Below are positions 1-8,104 of a stretch of 58,807 nt of DNA, piece by piece. The DNA is from Acidobacteriaceae bacterium (GTDB taxonomy: Bacteria; Acidobacteriota; Terriglobia; Terriglobales; Acidobacteriaceae): the NCBI GenBank assembly GCA_030038435.1, contig JASHOY010000099.1:1-58807 (forward strand), written 5' to 3'. How positions within the stretch are numbered: position 1 is the stretch's first letter; each line of letters opens with the position of its first letter. A program made the translations under genes and the position numbers. The notes under the pieces were generated by a model. The model was given only the letters and a program-made list of their open reading frames with translations. It did not search any database and was not told the DNA's origin.

Positions 1-827
1 TGTCCGAGATCAGCGTCGAGGCGGTGCAGAGCTTCATCAACCAGAAGGCAAAAGAAGGCAAGGCGCTGCAGACCCTCAAGAACCTGAAATGGGGGCTCAG
101 CTCCATCTTCCGCGCCGCTCAGAAATACGGATACATGACCTCCAATCCTGCACGTGGGGCCGATCTCCCTCCGGAGGAGATCAGAGAACAGAAGAAACTC
201 CCGACCGGCGATCAACTGATTCAGTTGATCAACGCTCTCGAGGAGCCGATCAGCACGCTGGTCTATCTCGTCTCTGTCGCTTCGATCCGACCGGAGGAAC
301 TGGCTTTCAAGTGGAAGGATTTGGTTCCCGAAACCAGAAATCTGTGGGTGGTGCGCGCGGTCAATCAGGGTGAGTTGCACACCCCGAAGTACCATCGCTC
401 GAACCGCCCGATCCGACTGACGGAGGCAGACGTCGCGCGTTTGCTTGCGTTGAAGGAACGGACGATGGCAACCGACGAGGATTGGATGTTTCCTAACCGA
501 ATCAAGAACGCCGGCAAGAAGATGAAACCCGGTCCGATCTGGCACGAGACGCTTCTGGGCCGGCGAATTCAGCCGGTGGCAGATCGGCTCGGCCTACCGC
601 ATATCACGTGGCGTCTCCTGCGGCACTGGGGGGCGACACAGATGGTGGAAGAGCGGGTTCCGATCAAGGCGGCGCAGGAACGCCTGGGTCACTCCCGGCC
701 CGACATTCTGCTCAAGATCTACGCTCATGTGCTCGACGCGTCGGCAGACGCGGCGGCTGAATCGCTGAGCGGGCAGTTGAGCGGCGGGCTGAGGGCGGTT
801 GAGGCTGCGCAAAATGCTGCCGTATAA
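1..827 (+). CDS. Tyrosine recombinase / phage-type integrase, 5' end cut by window
   Basis: Site-specific recombinase that would integrate or excise a mobile element. The reading frame is open to the first base of the window, so the GTG at 24 is internal and the true start lies to the left. The N-terminal part is the SAM-like core-binding domain. Catalytic pieces are visible: box I Arg in SIRPEEL, a box II RLLRH where the first His of the usual HxLRH is replaced by Arg, then LGHS and the nucleophile Tyr in KIYAHV. The gene reads toward the 3' end of tRNA-Cys, only about 73 bp away, which suggests that this tRNA is the attachment site and that the element extends left of the window. The family call is firm; element identity is unknown. 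Confidence 0.9.
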   Translation, partial: SEISVEAVQSFINQKAKEGKALQTLKNLKWGLSSIFRAAQKYGYMTSNPARGADLPPEEIREQKKLPTGDQLIQLINALEEPISTLVYLVSVASIRPEELAFKWKDLVPETRNLWVVRAVNQGELHTPKYHRSNRPIRLTEADVARLLALKERTMATDEDWMFPNRIKNAGKKMKPGPIWHETLLGRRIQPVADRLGLPHITWRLLRHWGATQMVEERVPIKAAQERLGHSRPDILLKIYAHVLDASADAAAESLSGQLSGGLRAVEAAQNAAV

Positions 828-863
828 GCGGTTGATTGCTTACCGGCAGCTAAACGGCAGCTA
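816..863. repeat. Short CGGCAGC repeats beside integrase 3' end
   Basis: CGGCAGCTA occurs twice in direct orientation (844-852 and 855-863, period 11 bp), and GCTGCCG, its inverse, lies at 816-822 over the integrase stop region. Clusters of short direct and inverted repeats between an integrase and its attachment site are typical of arm-type integrase or excisionase sites. The repeats are seen; the role is inferred. Confidence 0.45.
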
Positions 864-881
864 GAGGATTGCGGCCTCTAG
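861..881 (+). terminator. Hairpin after integrase
   Basis: A perfect 7-bp stem (861-867 with 875-881) and a 7-nt loop lie between the convergent integrase and tRNA-Cys genes. There is no strong T-tract, so it may be a weak terminator or a binding site rather than a true intrinsic terminator. Confidence 0.4.
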
Positions 882-900
882 TGTAAGTTGTTGAGAGTAT

Positions 901-975
901 TGGAGGCGCGGGCCGGGATCGAACCGGCGCATAAAGGTTTTGCAGACCTCTCCCTTACCACTTGGGTACCGCGCC
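901..975 (-). tRNA. tRNA-Cys (GCA)
   Basis: The reverse complement folds as a complete tRNA: 7-bp acceptor stem GGCGCGG/CCGCGCC, D arm, anticodon loop CTGCAAA giving anticodon GCA, T arm with TTCGATC, and encoded TCCA at the 3' end. U at discriminator position 73 is the known identity base for tRNA-Cys. It lies downstream of tRNA-Gly on the same strand, so the two are probably one transcript. Confidence 0.95.
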
Positions 976-1044
976 TGGACGGGACATCTGCGGATCACGC
1001 CAAACCATCACGAGCGTTTCAGCGCGCGCCCACCGCTGTGCGGT

Positions 1045-1119
1045 TGGAGCGGGAGACGAGACTTGAACTCGCGACCCTCGCCTTGGCAAGGCGATGCTCT
1101 ACCACTGAGCTACTCCCGC
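1045..1119 (-). tRNA. tRNA-Gly (GCC)
   Basis: The reverse complement gives acceptor stem GCGGGAG/CTCCCGC, D loop with AGTGGTA, anticodon loop TTGCCAA (anticodon GCC), T loop TTCAAGT and encoded TCCA. First gene of a two-tRNA unit; tRNA-Cys follows after 69 bp. Confidence 0.95.
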
Positions 1120-1215
1120 TTTAACGCAAGTTCGAGTATACCGGGCGGCCAAAATCAGGTCAAACCACAGTCTCTTCCCATACAAGATGAGGCAGCAATA
1201 CAGCTAAAGAACCCG

Positions 1216-1977
1216 TCATTTTCCACTCTGATTTACCGCCGCAGATGGTCCACCATTGGGCATCGTTCCTTTTTCCTCGCTCACGAATTCGCCATCGCGC
1301 ATGTGCAGAATGCGTCCCGCAACCGCGGCTGCCTCGGGATTGTGGGTAATCATTAGCGTGGTCTGGCCGAGCTCGCGGTTGGAGCGGAGCAACATGTGCA
1401 GCACTGCATCCGAGTTCTTGGTGTCCAGGTTGCCTGTGGGCTCGTCGGCGAGAACGATCGCGGGGCGCGCGATCATCGCCCGTGCAATTGCCACCCGTTG
1501 CTGCTCGCCGCCGCTCAGCTCCGAAGGCCTATGTTTCAATCGCCCACGAATTGCCAGCATATCGGCCAAATGATCCAGGTATGCGTGGTCCAGCGGCGGT
1601 TTGCGTCCGCTCACTGTATACGCGATCTCGATGTTCGCCATTGCCGAAAGCGTAGGCAGCAGATTGAAACGCTGAAAGACAAAGCCGATACGGTGCTTGC
1701 GCAGGCGGGTACGTTCGGCGTCGGAGAGCGCGGCAAAATCCACCCCATCAATCGACAAGTGGCCGCCGGTGGCGCGCGTCAAGCCGCCCAGCAGATAAAA
1801 CAGCGTAGACTTGCCCGAGCCCGATGGGCCTACAATGGCCACAAATTCTCCGGGTTCCACCGCCAGCGATACTCCCCGCACCGCGGTTACTTCAATCTTG
1901 CCAGACGAGTAAACCTTGGTCAGATTTTTGGCCAGAATAATGGGACGCGTAGCTGATTCAGCTTGCACATTGCTCAT
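1216..1977 (-). CDS. ABC transporter ATP-binding protein, LolD/MacB type
   Basis: Cytoplasmic ATPase subunit of an ABC system of the MacB/LolD class, which drives lipoprotein release, peptide/macrolide export or cell-division functions through FtsX-like permeases. The 253-residue protein has Walker A GPSGSGKST (about 50-58), a Q-loop Gln (about 101), signature LSGGEQQR (about 154), Walker B AIVLADEPTG (about 173-182) and the switch His in MITHN (about 212). All catalytic residues are intact. No permease gene sits next to it: downstream are tRNAs, and upstream is a divergent unknown gene, so its partner must be encoded elsewhere. Substrate cannot be told from sequence. Confidence 0.9.
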   Translation of the reverse strand: MSNVQAESATRPIILAKNLTKVYSSGKIEVTAVRGVSLAVEPGEFVAIVGPSGSGKSTLFYLLGGLTRATGGHLSIDGVDFAALSDAERTRLRKHRIGFVFQRFNLLPTLSAMANIEIAYTVSGRKPPLDHAYLDHLADMLAIRGRLKHRPSELSGGEQQRVAIARAMIARPAIVLADEPTGNLDTKNSDAVLHMLLRSNRELGQTTLMITHNPEAAAVAGRILHMRDGEFVSEEKGTMPNGGPSAAVNQSGK

Positions 1978-2029
1978 TGTAAATGCGGCGCTTGCCCGTT
2001 ACTCGTGGCCCAGGCGCGGCTTGGTTAAA

Positions 2030-2995
2030 ATGGGGAAGCACGATATCAACCGCCAGGATTTGCCGCCGATGACTGAACTGAAATCTTCTCTCATAGCCGC
2101 CTTTGACGATGCCGCAACCAAGGCTGGCCTAGCGATGCAGACTGTCGCACAGGGCGGCAGCGCCGACGGACGCCCCACTACGGTCTTTGAATTCTCTCTG
2201 GCTGGCGCGGCAGCGGGGCGTAGTCTGAAGCTCGAACTCAGCGAGGCATTTGATTTCGACAAAGCGCATCTGCTAGCCGAAATGGCCGCGCATCTTGCCG
2301 AAGAAGCCAAGCGCCTGCGCAATCCACGCCCCGAGTGCTACGTTACTCTCGAAGGGCTGCCACTGGCCTTCGGCAATTTTGAGTGGCCGTTCCACCGCTC
2401 CACTTCGGGCGCCGACACCTACATTGTTCACGGCGAGATCAGCCTGGCCGACGGCGGCATGCGCAACCTCCACGCCAAGATTGCGGCATCGGTCACTGTT
2501 ACCTTTGCTGAGATCGTTCCCGCCATGGAGCAGCCCTACGCGGAAACTTTTGTTTACAACGCTGTTCGCAAGACCATCGACATGGGTCAATTGGAATTCC
2601 TCAAGTCGGGCAACCGCCAGCCCGTACCCGTCACCACGCGCTATTACAGCCGGTGGCAAAAGAAATTCGTCTTCACCGAAACCGACGACAACGCGCGTCT
2701 TGCATTTCTGCTCAGCAAAGTCTACTGGCTCTCGGGCGTGCTGGGCGCGAGCCAGCCGGTCTGGATTGCCGACCCGCGCGATGCGCAATACCTGAATACT
2801 ACCGAAGCCGAACTGCTGCGCATGGCCGGCGATGAGGCCGCGCAAGGCTTGCTGAAGCTTGATGGGGAGTTTGCCGTTCCTACTCCGGCGCTTTTGGCCC
2901 GCGCTGATCAGTACAGTCAGGCGCTGGAGCGGGCGCTCAGCTTCACCAAGCCGCAGTTTAATGAAGCCATGCGCTCCGGCAAAGCGAATATGTGA
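2030..2995 (+). CDS. Conserved-looking protein of unknown function
   Basis: I do not recognise this family. The protein is about 320 residues, soluble, without signal peptide or membrane segments, with mixed alpha/beta composition and an internal stretch rich in aromatic residues (RYYSRWQKKFVF). The frame is open back to 1916, but that part overlaps the divergent ABC gene; ATG 2030 or ATG 2069 is the likely start, giving a 50-90 bp divergent spacer. Full-length codon structure and clean fit between neighbours support a real gene. Confidence 0.7.
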   Translation: MGKHDINRQDLPPMTELKSSLIAAFDDAATKAGLAMQTVAQGGSADGRPTTVFEFSLAGAAAGRSLKLELSEAFDFDKAHLLAEMAAHLAEEAKRLRNPRPECYVTLEGLPLAFGNFEWPFHRSTSGADTYIVHGEISLADGGMRNLHAKIAASVTVTFAEIVPAMEQPYAETFVYNAVRKTIDMGQLEFLKSGNRQPVPVTTRYYSRWQKKFVFTETDDNARLAFLLSKVYWLSGVLGASQPVWIADPRDAQYLNTTEAELLRMAGDEAAQGLLKLDGEFAVPTPALLARADQYSQALERALSFTKPQFNEAMRSGKANM

Positions 2996-3026
2996 TCGGC
3001 TTGGCGCGCAGGAGGGTGAAGAACCT

Positions 3027-3479
3027 TCATAGCGCCGACCCGCAGGCTGAGCAGAATCGCGCGCCGGCGGCGTTAGCCTGCCCGCACCTGGGACAAGCCA
3101 ACAGCATGCCTGGCTGCGCTTGCGCCGGCGCCGCGGCTGCCGCCGGCGGCACAGCCACGTTTAGCGGCGGTGGCGGCTGCTGCCAACCCGGCATGGGAAT
3201 CCCCAGCGAAGCTGCTATGGCCGCAGCCTGAATGGCATTGAATTCGCGCACCCGCCCGGGCATGAAGAAGCACTCGATGAAGCCCAGAATCCACGGAATC
3301 GGCGTCCAGAAGAAACACAGATAAATAACACCCAGAGCGGTGCGCCGCAAATAGAAATGATGCACCCCGAAACCGCCCAGAAACAGCGCCAGGAGAATGC
3401 CCACCACCTCGTCGCGGCGCACGGTTTCGTATTGCTGGTAGAAAACCGCCTGAGGATTGGGGTACGGATAAGCGTTCAT
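3027..3479 (-). CDS. TM2 domain protein with C-terminal zinc ribbon
   Basis: A small membrane protein of 150 residues. The TM2 domain (about 22-75) has two hydrophobic segments around a short turn, with the family's GGFGVHHFYL and LGVIYL features. A Pro/Ala-rich linker follows, and the C-terminus is a zinc ribbon with two CxxC pairs (CPRCG and CSACG). TM2 proteins have no settled biochemical role; the zinc ribbon may bind a partner. The ATG at 3479 has AGGAG 7 nt upstream. Convergent with the preceding gene. Confidence 0.85.
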   Translation of the reverse strand: MNAYPYPNPQAVFYQQYETVRRDEVVGILLALFLGGFGVHHFYLRRTALGVIYLCFFWTPIPWILGFIECFFMPGRVREFNAIQAAAIAASLGIPMPGWQQPPPPLNVAVPPAAAAAPAQAQPGMLLACPRCGQANAAGARFCSACGSAL

Positions 3480-3584
3480 CGCTGGGCTCCTTGCCTCATG
3501 TGCAGAATATACGCAGTCGCCGCCGTCCGGGTTCCCAGGGGAAGACGCCGGGTCCCGCTTTTGAGACTCGGGAGCGAGAGGCGT

Positions 3585-4583
3585 TCACGGGGTGGCTTTC
3601 CGGTCGTTTTCCTTTTTGGGGCCGGACCGCACACCCCTGCGCTCGTCGAGTACTTCACGAATAATCTTCTTCATTTCGTCGCGTTCTGTTGCCTGCATCT
3701 GCAACTGGACGGGCTTGCCGGCTTCGCCGAAGTAGATGCTCATGGTGGGGAAGGGCATTTCAATTCCCAACTGGTCGAATTTCTTTTTGATTCTCCGGTT
3801 CATCTCCCTGCCCACGGTCCACTGCTTGACCGGCGCGGTCTTGAAGCGGGCCTTGACAATCACCGCCGAATCGGCAAACTTGTCCACGCCGAGCACATCC
3901 AGCGGGGCGAGGATCATTTTGCCGAATTCCTCTTCTTTCATCATCTCGTCGGCAATGCCCTTTAAGACTTCGATAACGTGGTCGGTGTCCTCTTTGTAGG
4001 CAACCCCGATGTCGAAGACGTAATAGGAGAAGCCGTGGGTCATGTTCGCCAGCGTGTTGATGGCGCCATTGCGAAAGACATAAACGGTGCCATCCTGCCC
4101 GCGCAGTACCGTGGTGCGCAGGTTGATGGCTTCGACCAGCCCGCCGGTTCCATTCAGCACCGCGACGTCATTCACTCGGATCTGGTTTTCCAGGAGCAGA
4201 AACATGCCCGAAATCACGTCGTGAACAAGGCTCTGGGCTCCGAAGCCGACGGCCACGCCGACCACGCCGGCGCCGGCGAGGATGGGCGCGATGTCGAAGC
4301 CCGCCTCCTTCAGCGCCATAATCCCGGCCAGGATCCACACCATAACTGCCAAGGTTTTGCGAATGATCCCGCCCAGCGTGGCGGCACGCTTTTCCAGTTC
4401 CAGATCGCTGGCGCCACGCTGCCCCAGCATGTGGAGCAAAATCCGCGTCCGCAATCGGGGAAGCCACCCGTGGATGATGCGCGTCGCGATCCAGGCCACG
4501 AGCAGAATCACCAGGATGCGAATCAGGTGCCCGACCCAGGCGTAGATTTCTTCGATGTTGGGAACTTGAAAGTGGGGAAGCAA
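3585..4583 (-). CDS. MscS-family mechanosensitive ion channel
   Basis: Inner-membrane small-conductance mechanosensitive channel that would relieve turgor on osmotic downshock. Of 332 residues, the N-terminal third holds three predicted membrane segments, the pore-lining TM3 is visible as the Gly/Ala-rich ILAGAGVVGVAVGFGAQ stretch followed by SLVHDVISG, and the beta domain and C-terminal cytoplasmic region follow (ends in a charged KKENDRK tail). Start is TTG at 4583 with AGGAGA about 9 nt upstream. Monocistronic; divergent from blaI. Confidence 0.92.
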   Translation of the reverse strand: MLPHFQVPNIEEIYAWVGHLIRILVILLVAWIATRIIHGWLPRLRTRILLHMLGQRGASDLELEKRAATLGGIIRKTLAVMVWILAGIMALKEAGFDIAPILAGAGVVGVAVGFGAQSLVHDVISGMFLLLENQIRVNDVAVLNGTGGLVEAINLRTTVLRGQDGTVYVFRNGAINTLANMTHGFSYYVFDIGVAYKEDTDHVIEVLKGIADEMMKEEEFGKMILAPLDVLGVDKFADSAVIVKARFKTAPVKQWTVGREMNRRIKKKFDQLGIEMPFPTMSIYFGEAGKPVQLQMQATERDEMKKIIREVLDERRGVRSGPKKENDRKATP

Positions 4584-4694
4584 TGCCGGAGATCTCCTGG
4601 TACATGAGAATAGTGAATGAGCCTATGGTATCTCGGGTAATCCGGCGCCGGCCTTCCGCGGCCCGATTGCGGGGGCGCGCGCAGACTTGCTGAA

Positions 4695-4754
4695 CTCCTA
4701 AGGTCTTAGTTGACAGCCCGGCGGAATCGGGCTATTCTCCTAAGTTGTTAGGAG
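4695..4754 (+). promoter_or_regulatory. blaI-blaR1 promoter with two dyad operators
   Basis: A near-consensus sigma-70 promoter has TTGACA at 4710-4715, 17-bp spacer and TATTCT at 4733-4738. A perfect dyad CTCCTAA-GTTG-TTAGGAG (4737-4754) covers the end of the -10, the start region and the ribosome binding site. A second, imperfect copy (CTCCTAA-GGTC-TTAG, 4695-4709) lies just upstream of the -35. The two left arms are exactly 42 bp apart, four helical turns. Inferred: autoregulation by the BlaI encoded directly downstream. Confidence 0.75.
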
Positions 4755-5147
4755 ATGGCGCCTGTGAAGAACCGGAAAAACTCTGCCCTCACTGCTCTTG
4801 AGCTCCGCATCATGCGCGTGATCTGGAGCCGCGGAGCCAGCACCGTGAATGCGGTGCAGGCGGAGCTCAAGCCGCCGCTGGCCTACACCACGGTGCAGAC
4901 CATGCTCAACATCCTGGAGCGCAAGGGCAGGCTGAAGCGCGAACTGAGCGGCCGCGCCTACGTCTACTCGGCGCGCGTATCCGAGGCGAGGGCGGTGGGC
5001 CAGGGGGTGCGCGAGCTTATCGACCGCATGTTCGGCGGATCCAGCGAGGAGCTGGTAATGAGCCTGCTCAAGAGCCGCCAGATCGATGCCAAAAAACTTG
5101 CCGAGCTCTCCCGGCGTTTCGGCGGCGAAGCGGAGGACAAGTCATGA
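4755..5147 (+). CDS. blaI: BlaI/MecI-family transcriptional repressor
   Basis: A 130-residue winged-helix repressor. The N-terminal DNA-binding domain (about 8-75) shows the family pattern LTALELRIMRVIW, AYTTVQTMLNILERKG and a basic wing; the C-terminal part is the dimerisation and cleavage region. Family members are inactivated by proteolysis triggered by the M56 sensor encoded next door. Two starts are possible: ATG 4755 abuts the AGGAG directly, whereas GTG 4764 stands 9 nt from it and is better placed. The stop overlaps the start of blaR1 (ATGA), so the two are translationally coupled. Confidence 0.93.
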   Translation: MAPVKNRKNSALTALELRIMRVIWSRGASTVNAVQAELKPPLAYTTVQTMLNILERKGRLKRELSGRAYVYSARVSEARAVGQGVRELIDRMFGGSSEELVMSLLKSRQIDAKKLAELSRRFGGEAEDKS

Positions 5148-6490
5148 ATGCTCTGGAATCGTGGATTCTGTCCTATCTCGTAAACTCCTTTTGGCAGCTT
5201 CCTTTGCTCTTTGCTGCCGGAGTGGCTGCAGCGCGGGCACTGCGCCGGATCGGGCCGGGTGCAGAACATCGCGTCTGGGTGGGCGTGCTTGCGCTTCAAG
5301 TCATTCTCCCCGGCTGTTCTGCGGTTTCCTCGGCCTGGTGGCACACGCTGCTGGTCTGGAATCGCGGCGCTCAGCCTGCGGGCAATTCCCGGGTGATGGT
5401 GGTTATGGGCGCGGGCACGGCATCGGGCGCATTTCCTCTTTCCGTTACCGTGCTTGCTGCTATCGTCATCGGTTACTGGGCCATATTCGCGTGGTTCGCG
5501 GCACGTTTCCTTTGGCGCTGCGGCCGGCTCCGTGCCATGCGCGTGTCTTCTGTTGCTGCCGCGCTGAGCGGCGACTCGGCGCGCATCTGGGCCGAGTGCG
5601 CGCAACGCTTCGGCGTCCGCGATGCCTGCGTGGCGATTTCTTCGCGCGTATCTGCGCCCGTCACCATGGGCGTGTTCCGCAAGCTTCTGCTGTTTCCCTC
5701 AGGCATTGCGACGCGCTTGTCGGACGTGGAATTGCAGAGCGTGATGGGGCACGAGTTCGCGCACATGCGGCGCAACGATTTTCTCAAGAACCTGCTCTAT
5801 GAATTGATCTCGCTGCCCGTCAGCTTTCATCCTGTGCTCTGGCTTACGCGCGAGCGTCTGACCGAGAGCCGCGAGATCCTCTGCGATAATCTGGCTGCCG
5901 ATATGGCCGGGCGCAGCCAGTATTCGCGCTCGCTGCTGCGACTCGCCTCGATGGTTGTGGAATCGGCGCCAACCACAACCGCGCACGCGGTCGGAATTCT
6001 CGACACCAACACGCTCGAAAGGAGACTTATGAGACTCGCCGAAAATCAACCTCCAATCCGCGGCCTGCGCCGCTTGGCCGCCCTTGCGGCTTGCGTCATG
6101 CTGGGCGCGGCAACCTGCGCTTCCGCGCTGGCCCTGCACATGCAAATGAACAGCACCGACGCATCGAACCACCAGCCCACCATGCACCCGTCTCTCATTC
6201 ATGTTTCGCCGAAGGTGATGGAGAAGCAGCTCATCACCAAGGTGGCGCCCCTGTATCCGGTGGAAGCGAAGAAAGCCGGCGTTCAGGGAAAAGTGGTGCT
6301 CAGCGCCGTTATAGGCAAAGACGGAAGCGTAAGGATGTTGAAAGTCGATTCCGGACCCAAGGAGCTTCAACGGTCTTCGCTCGATGCGGTGAGGCGGTGG
6401 AAGTACAAGCCATACCTGCTCAACGGCGAGCCGATTGACGTGGCCACCACGGTCAACATCATTTACACGCTTGAAAAGATCAAAAAGTAA
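5144..6490 (+). CDS. BlaR1-type M56 metallopeptidase sensor with C-terminal TonB domain
   Basis: Membrane sensor-protease partner of BlaI. The 448-residue protein has N-terminal membrane segments, then the M56 zinc protease core with HEFAH (about 203-207) and the downstream ESREILCDNLA segment, then another membrane helix (about 310-330). Instead of a penicillin-binding sensor the C-terminus (about 355-448) is a TonB-like domain (YPVEAKKAGVQGKVVLS, then VRRWKYKPYLLNG). This fusion is common in acidobacteria from family knowledge; the signal sensed is unknown, so a beta-lactam role should not be assumed. Cotranscribed with blaI by a 4-nt overlap. Confidence 0.9.
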   Translation: MNALESWILSYLVNSFWQLPLLFAAGVAAARALRRIGPGAEHRVWVGVLALQVILPGCSAVSSAWWHTLLVWNRGAQPAGNSRVMVVMGAGTASGAFPLSVTVLAAIVIGYWAIFAWFAARFLWRCGRLRAMRVSSVAAALSGDSARIWAECAQRFGVRDACVAISSRVSAPVTMGVFRKLLLFPSGIATRLSDVELQSVMGHEFAHMRRNDFLKNLLYELISLPVSFHPVLWLTRERLTESREILCDNLAADMAGRSQYSRSLLRLASMVVESAPTTTAHAVGILDTNTLERRLMRLAENQPPIRGLRRLAALAACVMLGAATCASALALHMQMNSTDASNHQPTMHPSLIHVSPKVMEKQLITKVAPLYPVEAKKAGVQGKVVLSAVIGKDGSVRMLKVDSGPKELQRSSLDAVRRWKYKPYLLNGEPIDVATTVNIIYTLEKIKK

Positions 6491-6521
6491 TTTGCGATTG
6501 GCATCGTGGGGATCGTCGGTT

Positions 6522-7496
6522 TCAAGCTTCGCGCTCCAGCGGTCCCACCCCGACTTCGGCCACGGAGCGGCCGCTCCTGGTACGCGAGGTGGTGACCAGG
6601 GCGACGGCGCAAATGACGGCCACCATGCCTACGTACTCGGTGGGCTGCAAATGCTCGTGCAGCACCACGGCGCCCAGAATCACGGCGACCACCGGGTTGA
6701 CGTAGGCGTAGGTTGCCGCTTTGGCGACGGGCACGTGATGAATGAGCCAGATATAGCAGGAAAACCCCAGCAGGGAGCCGAAGAGCACGAGGTATCCGAT
6801 GGCGCTTTCGCTATCCTTGTTCCAAATGGCCAGCGGCCATCGCCCGGTGGCGGTGGCAATGGTCACGTTGCAAAGCCCGGCGGCCATCATTTCCCATCCG
6901 GCGGCAACGAGCGGATCAACCTGCAAGGCCAGGCGCCGGAAGCGTACAGACCCGACTGCCCAACTGAGGGCGCCGAGAAGCACGACCATGGCGGCAATGA
7001 TCTGCAGGGGACGGCTATGCGCATCTACGGCGGCATGAAAACTAGGCCAAAGCAAAGCGGCCAGGGCCAGAAAACCGAGCGCCACGCCTGCAATTCCGCG
7101 CGCACGCAGGCGCTCGCCGCGGGGCAGAAGCGACTCGATGACGGCGACGTAAAGCGGGACCACAGCGACCAGGAGCGCGGCTAATCCGCTGGCCAGATAT
7201 TTTTCGCTCCACACCAGGCCAATGTTTCCGCCGAAGAGCATGAGAATGCCGAGCACGGCCAAGTGCCCCATTACGCGGCGGCTGTAGAAGATCCGCTTGC
7301 CGCGGAGGGCGCAGAAGGTGAGCATGATCAGCGCGCCGATGAGCATCCGCGTGCCGGCTAGGATGGTGGGCGGCAGCAGATGCACGCCGATGCTCACAGC
7401 CGTATATGTGGCGCCCCAGCATATGTATACGCTGGTAAATGCGAACAAAATGGCCAGCCGACCCGGAGGCGCGTGAAGTTTTCGAGGTATGCCCAC
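6522..7496 (-). CDS. DMT superfamily (EamA) permease
   Basis: An inner-membrane drug/metabolite transporter with about ten hydrophobic helices arranged as two EamA repeats (first begins RLAILFAFTSVYICWGATY, second begins near LLGALSWAVGSV). The frame continues upstream to 7658, but that part is Pro/Arg-rich and runs into a repeat array, so GTG 7496, just before the first helix, is the likely start although no good ribosome site precedes it. Substrate unknown. It is alone on its strand. Confidence 0.88.
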   Translation of the reverse strand: MGIPRKLHAPPGRLAILFAFTSVYICWGATYTAVSIGVHLLPPTILAGTRMLIGALIMLTFCALRGKRIFYSRRVMGHLAVLGILMLFGGNIGLVWSEKYLASGLAALLVAVVPLYVAVIESLLPRGERLRARGIAGVALGFLALAALLWPSFHAAVDAHSRPLQIIAAMVVLLGALSWAVGSVRFRRLALQVDPLVAAGWEMMAAGLCNVTIATATGRWPLAIWNKDSESAIGYLVLFGSLLGFSCYIWLIHHVPVAKAATYAYVNPVVAVILGAVVLHEHLQPTEYVGMVAVICAVALVTTSRTRSGRSVAEVGVGPLEREA

Positions 7497-8104
7497 AGCT
7501 AATGGTACCGTTTGGCTGCCGCCGGTTCCGGGGCGGTGGTTGGTTCTGCGGCGAAGGGGTCTCGATCGCTTTCGCGGCCTGCCGGGGGGCGGGGAGCCGG
7601 CGATGAAAATCGTACCTACCCCTGGAGGGTGGGTAAAAGTACAAGTGTATGAAAACAAAAGGCTCGCGGAGATGCCTGTTTTTTAAGTGTATGAAAATAA
7701 AAGGGTTATTTTTTAAATGTATGAAAATAAATGACTTATTCGAGAGCTTTGCTGCAACTGTATGAAAACAGGAAGTTTGCTTTTCGGCGCCCTGTATAGG
7801 AATGGGGGGTATGTCGGCTCGGGTGGAGAGACGCGCCAGGGTGCGCCGGTTTTCTTCTGAGTGCATAGATCAAGCGTAGCGAAAGGCAAGAATTAATCGG
7901 CAATGAGGCGGCGGAAAATTGCCTTGTGTTTTCAGCTACTTGGAGGATTCTTTGCGCGCAAGGGGTTGACATGGCATGGGGTATGGACCGGGTGCATAGC
8001 TGACCTTTTGAACCCCGCGGAGATAATCTGACTCTGCCGAACGAGGCGTGGCGACAGGCAGAACGTCGTCATGGCTCGTTAAGCTCCTGCGGTATTCTTG
8101 GCAG
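7497..8104. other. Intergenic region, permease to glycosyltransferase
   Basis: About 600 bp between divergent genes. It holds the four-copy repeat array at 7644-7775 and a TTGACA at 7966-7971 without a convincing -10 at normal spacing. I see no further gene; the open frames here are low-complexity shadows of the repeats. Confidence 0.6.
7644..7775. repeat. Four spaced direct repeats TGTATGAAAAyA
   Basis: TGTATGAAAA followed by C/T and A begins at 7646, 7688, 7718 and 7759, with spacings of 42, 30 and 41 bp, close to whole helical turns. Flanks are partly shared (AAG before, AAGG after). On the minus strand this reads TTTTCATACA, upstream of the DMT permease gene, in a locally AT-rich stretch. 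Best reading is a multi-site operator for an unknown regulator. Confidence 0.7.
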
